From contig JAUVIY010000080.1 of the NCBI GenBank assembly GCA_030592625.1, forward strand, positions 1 through 9,704: a stretch of DNA of 9,704 nt, in the 5' to 3' direction. The DNA is from Spirochaeta sp. (GTDB lineage Bacteria > Spirochaetota > Spirochaetia > DSM-2461). The translations under genes and the position numbers were made by a program. Each line of letters begins with the position of its first letter. Position 1 is the stretch's first letter. Below the pieces are notes generated by a model. That model had not been told where the DNA came from. It made no database searches and saw only the letters and a program-made list of their open reading frames with translations. Positions 6,526 to 9,704 of this stretch are shown here, in pieces.

Positions 6526-6554
6526 ATTATACCCATAGAACCCCTGGATGGGAA
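6526..6554 (-). promoter_or_regulatory. Candidate promoter of the yggS operon
   Basis: On the minus strand, TTCCCA (6554-6549, 4/6 to the -35 consensus) and a perfect TATAAT (6531-6526) are separated by 17 bp. The TATAAT ends 7 nt before the ATG at 6518, so transcription should begin at or one base before that ATG. The box lies inside the six extra codons of the longer alternative reading frame, so if this promoter is used the ATG at 6536 would not be transcribed from it. Confidence 0.45.
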
Positions 6555-6582
6555 ACGACGCGACGAATGACCGTTCCCATGC

Positions 6583-6611
6583 TTGACGCATTTGAATCAT
6601 CCTACTAACGT
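6583..6611 (+). promoter_or_regulatory. Candidate promoter of the thiBPQ operon
   Basis: TTGACG (6583-6588, 5/6 to the -35 consensus) is followed after 17 bp by TAACGT (6606-6611). The latter matches the -10 consensus at its first two and last positions. Transcription would start near 6618, just before the riboswitch aptamer, which is the expected place. The -10 is weak, which would fit a promoter needing or allowing further control. Confidence 0.45.
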
Positions 6612-6615
6612 TAGT
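6604..6615. promoter_or_regulatory. 12-bp perfect palindrome over the thi -10 (possible operator)
   Basis: ACTAACGTTAGT is a perfect palindrome covering the proposed -10 of the thiamine operon and ending just before the predicted start of transcription. Its position suits a repressor operator, and its form is like sites of TetR-type dimers. A 12-bp palindrome is expected by chance a few times in a window this size, so only the location makes it notable. No regulator gene is in view. Confidence 0.25.
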
Positions 6616-6618
6616 CTT

Positions 6619-6698
6619 GAGCTTCCGGGGTGGCCTGTAAGGCCTGAGATTACACTCGTGAACCTGATCCGGATTATACCGGCGTAGGAACGGGGCTC
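6619..6698 (+). promoter_or_regulatory. TPP riboswitch aptamer (THI element)
   Basis: The sequence has the conserved THI blocks in order. P1 is TTCC (6623-6626) with GGAA (6687-6690), extendable by GAGC (6619-6622) with GCTC (6695-6698). P2 is CGGGGT (6626-6631) with ACACTCG (6652-6658). P3 is GGCC (6632-6635) with GGCC (6641-6644), followed by the pyrimidine-sensing CTGAGA (6644-6649). The pyrophosphate arm follows, with ACCTGATCCGG (6662-6672) and ACCGGCGTAGGAA (6678-6690). P2 carries one apparently extra, bulged A at 6654 compared with the usual ACCCG form. Known members sense thiamine pyrophosphate and lower expression of thiamine synthesis or uptake genes. It lies directly upstream of thiB, as expected for a thiamine importer. 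Confidence 0.95.
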
Positions 6699-6708
6699 TT
6701 CTTAACCC

Positions 6709-6738
6709 GGAACCATCCTTTAGATAAGGAGTGGTTCC
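6709..6738 (+). promoter_or_regulatory. Expression-platform hairpin masking the thiB Shine-Dalgarno
   Basis: GGAACCA (6709-6715) pairs with TGGTTCC (6732-6738) and TCCTT (6716-6720) with AAGGA (6726-6730), leaving loop TAGAT and a single bulged G at 6731. This gives a 12-bp stem containing the AAGGAG Shine-Dalgarno (6726-6731) and ending right at the thiB ATG. No U-run follows, so it is a ribosome-site sequestor and not a terminator. CCCGGAA (6706-6712), which includes the first four bases of the stem, can instead pair with TTCCGGG (6623-6629) of the aptamer P1/P2 strand. So TPP binding should free the stem to form and switch translation off. Confidence 0.85.
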
Positions 6739-7776
6739 ATGATACGAACCCGCCTTTTTCAATGTACTTGTATAACACTCTGCCTTGTTCTGACCTTCCC
6801 GTTGGCAGCACGGGGAAGTGGCGATAATTCCGGCGAGCTTATACTCAATGTCTATTGCTATGACTCATTCAGCTCCGAATGGGGACCGGGTCCGTCGATC
6901 GCCGAATCATTTTATGAGGCCTCCGGCATTAAAATCGAATTCAATGCGCCCGGAGATGCGGTGACGGTTCTCAACCAGCTCATTCTGGAAAAGGGGAAAT
7001 CACATGCGGATGTTGTTATCGGCCTGGATAACAGTCTGCTGATTCGGGTATTGGATGCCGGCATTCTTGAACCCTACGAATCTCATGCCCTGGATACGGT
7101 TCCCTCTGAACTCATTTTTGACGAAACCTATCACCTTCTGCCATTTGATTACGGCCATTTTGCCATCTGCTATGATTCCGAGCTTCTGCCGCTTCCTCCG
7201 ACTTCCCTGGAAGACCTCACTGCCGACAAATATACCGATTCTCTGGTACTGATGGATCCGAGGACGTCGACTCCCGGCCTGGGATTCCTGTTGTGGACCA
7301 TCGCAGTGTACGGCGACGGCTGGCCTGAATACTGGGAAAGACTTCGCCCCTCCATCCTTACCGTCACCGAAAGCTGGAGCCAGGGATATACGCTGTTCAC
7401 CATCGGTGAGGCGCCTATGGTGCTCAGTTATGGAACCAGCCCTGTATACCATGTCGAATATGAAGGAACCCATCGCTACAGGGCCGCGGAATTCTCGGAT
7501 GGCCATATCATGCAGCTTGAAGGGATGGGAATCATTTCGGGGACGGACAATCGTGATGAAGCGGAGGCATTCATAGATTTCATGCTCGGTGAAGAAGCCC
7601 AGACCGCACTGGTAATGAATAACATCATGCTTCCGGTTAACAGTGAACTGACCCTTCCTCAGTCTTTCGAAATGGCACTGCACCCGGATAAAATCGTCTC
7701 TCTACCCGACGGATTCCCAGATACAGACGAGATTGAAGAACTCATCAATCGCTGGACCGAGGTATTCAGCCATTGA
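6739..7776 (+). CDS. thiB: Thiamine/TPP ABC transporter periplasmic binding protein ThiB (TbpA)
   Basis: ThiB binds thiamine and its phosphates in the periplasm and delivers them to ThiP. The protein has 345 residues. An N-terminal signal (Arg3 and Arg5, hydrophobic residues about 6-23, then AARGSG) has no lipobox Cys at its end, so a soluble periplasmic protein is expected. The mature N-terminus has VYCYDSFSSEWGPGP (38-52), close to the TbpA signature YDSFxxxWGPGP, and further on ADVVIGLDN, another strongly characteristic block. ADKYTDSLVLMDPRTSTPG is the usual mid-protein segment. The ATG at 6739 has AAGGAG 7 nt upstream, which sits in the riboswitch sequestor hairpin. The stop overlaps the thiP start (TTGA). 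No frameshift or truncation is seen. Confidence 0.96.
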   Translation: MIRTRLFQCTCITLCLVLTFPLAARGSGDNSGELILNVYCYDSFSSEWGPGPSIAESFYEASGIKIEFNAPGDAVTVLNQLILEKGKSHADVVIGLDNSLLIRVLDAGILEPYESHALDTVPSELIFDETYHLLPFDYGHFAICYDSELLPLPPTSLEDLTADKYTDSLVLMDPRTSTPGLGFLLWTIAVYGDGWPEYWERLRPSILTVTESWSQGYTLFTIGEAPMVLSYGTSPVYHVEYEGTHRYRAAEFSDGHIMQLEGMGIISGTDNRDEAEAFIDFMLGEEAQTALVMNNIMLPVNSELTLPQSFEMALHPDKIVSLPDGFPDTDEIEELINRWTEVFSH

Positions 7777-9437
7777 AAAACCGGGGGCGACAGCTCGGCG
7801 GGACCTGGGTGCTTCTCTGGCCCGCACTCTTCTGGACGGCTGCTTTCGCCGTTCCTCTCATAGCCGTAGCAGTGCGGGCGGCCGATTCAATTACCGAGCT
7901 TGTTCATCTTACAGTTTCTCCCTATTACAGAGGATTGCTGGGATTTACCGTCAAACAGGCCGGCTTGAGTACTATTGCTTCGGTCATCTTCGGACTGCCG
8001 GGCGCCTATTACATCGGTCGGTACCGATTCCCGGGCCGAAGCCTGCTGAAATCCATTGCCACAGTGCCCTTCGTCCTGCCTCCGATTCTTGCAGTTCTCG
8101 GATTCATTCTCGTATTCGGAAATTCCGGGTTGATTAACTCCATAAGGGATTCTTTCAGCGGCGGCGAAGCCGCACCGTGGAAAATCCTCTATTCACTCCA
8201 GGCCATAGTCATGGCTCATGTTTTTTACAATTTTCCGCTTACTCTCCGCATCGTCGGTGATGCCTGGTCGGCCCTGCCTCAATCAACCTATTATGCCGCG
8301 AGGTCTCTTGGTGCCGGTCGGCTGAAAACTCTTATCACGGTAGACATCCCCAGACTGGCACCGGCAATCCTGACTGCAGCGGTTATTACTTTCCTGTTCT
8401 GTTTCCTGAGCTTTGCCATCATCCTCGTTCTCGGCGGAGGCCCTGAACTGAGTACACTGGAAGTGGAAATCTACCGGCTGATCAAATATCAGCTCAACTT
8501 CGACCGGGGCAGCGCTCTTGCAATGATGGAGTCGTTTATCGCCCTGGGATTACTCATTGTATATGTCCGGGCAGATTCATGGCTTCGTAAAAGAACGATA
8601 GACGATGCCTTGAATAGTGGGGCCAGGGAACCCGAACGAATCGAAGGGATCAAGGCCGTTCCCGCCATTATTTACCTGGTCCCGGCGCTCTTTCTGATTC
8701 TTGCACCATTGTTATCTGTCGTCCTGCACAGTTTTATAGTCCGACCGACCAGAATCGCCCCTCTCCAATTTTCTTTCAGGCACTGGGCCAGATTATGGGG
8801 TGGCGGAATCATCGGCGGGTCGGTTCCCCTGGCGGCCGTACTGCGTACCTTGATCCTGGGTATCGTAGTCGCCATTACCACGACTCTCACGGCGTCGTTC
8901 GCAGGATGGTACTCATCACACAGGTCAGGCAGAACCGTGAGGGTTCTGGAGGCTATGCTGATTCTTCCACTGGGAGTCAGTTCCGTCATACTCGGCCTGG
9001 GTTACCTCATCGTAGCGAATCGGATACCTTCCGGCAACTTCATAAGACTTGTGGCCCTGGTAGGCGCTCATACGGTGATGGCGCTGCCGTTCGCCTACCG
9101 CATCATCTCGGGTCGCCTGAAAGAGATATCACCTCGTATACCCCAGGCCGCCCGGGCATTGGGTGCCGGGCCCCTGAAATCGCTTTTTTCTGTTGAGCTG
9201 CCTCTGGCCAGACCTGCATTGATTACGGCCGCCGTTTTTTCAATGGCATTATCGTCAGGTGAGTTGAACGCCACAATAATCCTCGCCCCCGGCGATTTCA
9301 CGACGATGCCGCTTGCGATATACAGAATGATCGGGTCCTACGATATTTTCGGAGCCTGCGCCCTGGGAACAGTTCTCATCGGCATCAGCATCATCAGTTT
9401 CCTCACTCTGGACCGATATGGAGAAATCTCATTTTGA
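7773..9437 (+). CDS. thiP: Thiamine/TPP ABC transporter permease ThiP
   Basis: ThiP is the inner-membrane channel of the thiamine importer. At 554 residues it is a fused tandem of two permease domains, the usual ThiP form. Each half carries the cytoplasmic EAA loop that contacts ThiQ: YYAARSLGAGRLKTLI (173-188) with the following DIPRLAP, and PQAARALGAGPLKSLF (457-472) with ELPLARPA. About twelve hydrophobic segments are visible, with a polar linker near residues 268-295 joining the halves. The start is a TTG at 7773 overlapping the thiB stop as TTGA. A modest GAGG lies 10 nt upstream, so reinitiation after thiB is likely. The stop in turn overlaps the thiQ start in the same way. Confidence 0.95.
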   Translation: MKNRGRQLGGTWVLLWPALFWTAAFAVPLIAVAVRAADSITELVHLTVSPYYRGLLGFTVKQAGLSTIASVIFGLPGAYYIGRYRFPGRSLLKSIATVPFVLPPILAVLGFILVFGNSGLINSIRDSFSGGEAAPWKILYSLQAIVMAHVFYNFPLTLRIVGDAWSALPQSTYYAARSLGAGRLKTLITVDIPRLAPAILTAAVITFLFCFLSFAIILVLGGGPELSTLEVEIYRLIKYQLNFDRGSALAMMESFIALGLLIVYVRADSWLRKRTIDDALNSGAREPERIEGIKAVPAIIYLVPALFLILAPLLSVVLHSFIVRPTRIAPLQFSFRHWARLWGGGIIGGSVPLAAVLRTLILGIVVAITTTLTASFAGWYSSHRSGRTVRVLEAMLILPLGVSSVILGLGYLIVANRIPSGNFIRLVALVGAHTVMALPFAYRIISGRLKEISPRIPQAARALGAGPLKSLFSVELPLARPALITAAVFSMALSSGELNATIILAPGDFTTMPLAIYRMIGSYDIFGACALGTVLIGISIISFLTLDRYGEISF

Positions 9438-9704
9438 AAACTTCACCCTTGATTTTCGACAGTGTCCGTTTCACACGTGGTGATTTTCGCCTGGATGTCG
9501 ATGTACGGTTCCGTGAGGGTGAATTGACGGTGATTCTTGGGCCCAGCGGCTGCGGGAAGACAACACTGCTGGACTTGGCCGCAGGATTTCTCCGTCCCTC
9601 CGGCGGATCTATTCTCGAAGGAAAGCGGGATGTCACCCTGTGGCCGCCGGACAAAAGGAAGGTGGGTGTTGTCTTTCAGGATCATGCACTCTTTCCCCAT
9701 TTGA
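9434..9704 (+). CDS. thiQ: Thiamine/TPP ABC transporter ATP-binding protein ThiQ (cut by window edge)
   Basis: The first 90 codons of an ABC ATPase are visible. It starts at TTG 9434, with GGAGA (9420-9424) 9 nt upstream, and overlaps the thiP stop as TTGA. Walker A is GPSGCGKT (36-43). The Q-loop is VFQDHALFPHL with Gln82, and DHALFPHL is typical of the ThiQ/PotA/CysA-type importer ATPases. The signature motif, Walker B and H-loop lie beyond the window. Its place directly after thiP and the shared riboswitch make ThiQ the natural assignment: it would hydrolyse ATP to drive uptake through ThiP. Confidence 0.93.
   Translation, partial: MKTSPLIFDSVRFTRGDFRLDVDVRFREGELTVILGPSGCGKTTLLDLAAGFLRPSGGSILEGKRDVTLWPPDKRKVGVVFQDHALFPHL

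Noticed and set aside
6709..6738. The thi leader hairpin considered as a rho-independent terminator
   Set aside because: It is followed directly by the thiB coding sequence and not by a U-run, and it contains the Shine-Dalgarno. A translational sequestor explains it better.
7000..7683. A 227-codon open frame on the minus strand inside thiB
   Set aside because: thiB on the plus strand has unmistakable TbpA motifs across this region. The antisense frame has no Shine-Dalgarno-supported start and its translation has no recognisable motif; it is a shadow of codon bias.

Overview
The window looks like ordinary chromosomal DNA of a diderm bacterium. It carries a lipoprotein with a lipobox, a periplasmic binding protein with a cleavable signal peptide, and a peptidoglycan enzyme. 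The mix of housekeeping genes with small conserved-looking unknowns, a relaxed lipobox and frequent UUG starts reminds me of free-living Spirochaetota (Spirochaetales). That placement is an impression from protein style and was not tested. I see no mobile element, CRISPR array, tRNA, rRNA or phage gene.

Positions 1-3279, minus strand: one tightly packed run, read from high to low coordinates. It holds a small zinc-ribbon protein (3279-2992), glutamate racemase MurI (2999-2193), the ribosome-assembly GTPase RsgA (2196-1285), a putative lipoprotein (1243-614) and an unrecognised 135-residue protein (601-194). After a short AT-rich gap with promoter-like boxes comes the start of another unrecognised gene, cut by the window edge (121-1). 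Overlaps of a few bases join the first three genes.

Positions 3280-4540, plus strand: a divergent pair. A Zn-motif/pentapeptide-repeat protein is translationally coupled to a metallo-beta-lactamase-fold hydrolase. The hydrolase overlaps the next gene tail to tail.

Positions 4521-6518, minus strand: a three-gene run of PLP homeostasis protein YggS/PLPBP, a small membrane protein of unknown function and an RluD-type pseudouridine synthase, with 1-nt and 11-nt overlaps.

Positions 6583-9704, plus strand: a thiamine (or TPP) ABC importer operon, thiB-thiP-thiQ, preceded by a TPP riboswitch. ThiB captures thiamine in the periplasm, ThiP is the fused two-domain permease, and ThiQ (cut by the window edge) is the ATPase. 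The leader contains a complete apparent switch: an aptamer, a hairpin that masks the thiB Shine-Dalgarno, and a segment that can pair with the aptamer P1/P2 strand instead. This suggests translational repression by TPP.

The most notable patterns are the repeated use of a UUGA stop/start overlap at four gene junctions, -10-like boxes placed so close to two ATG codons that the mRNAs would be leaderless, and an Asp-to-Asn change in the metal motif of the metallo-hydrolase. I found no convincing wholly new system.
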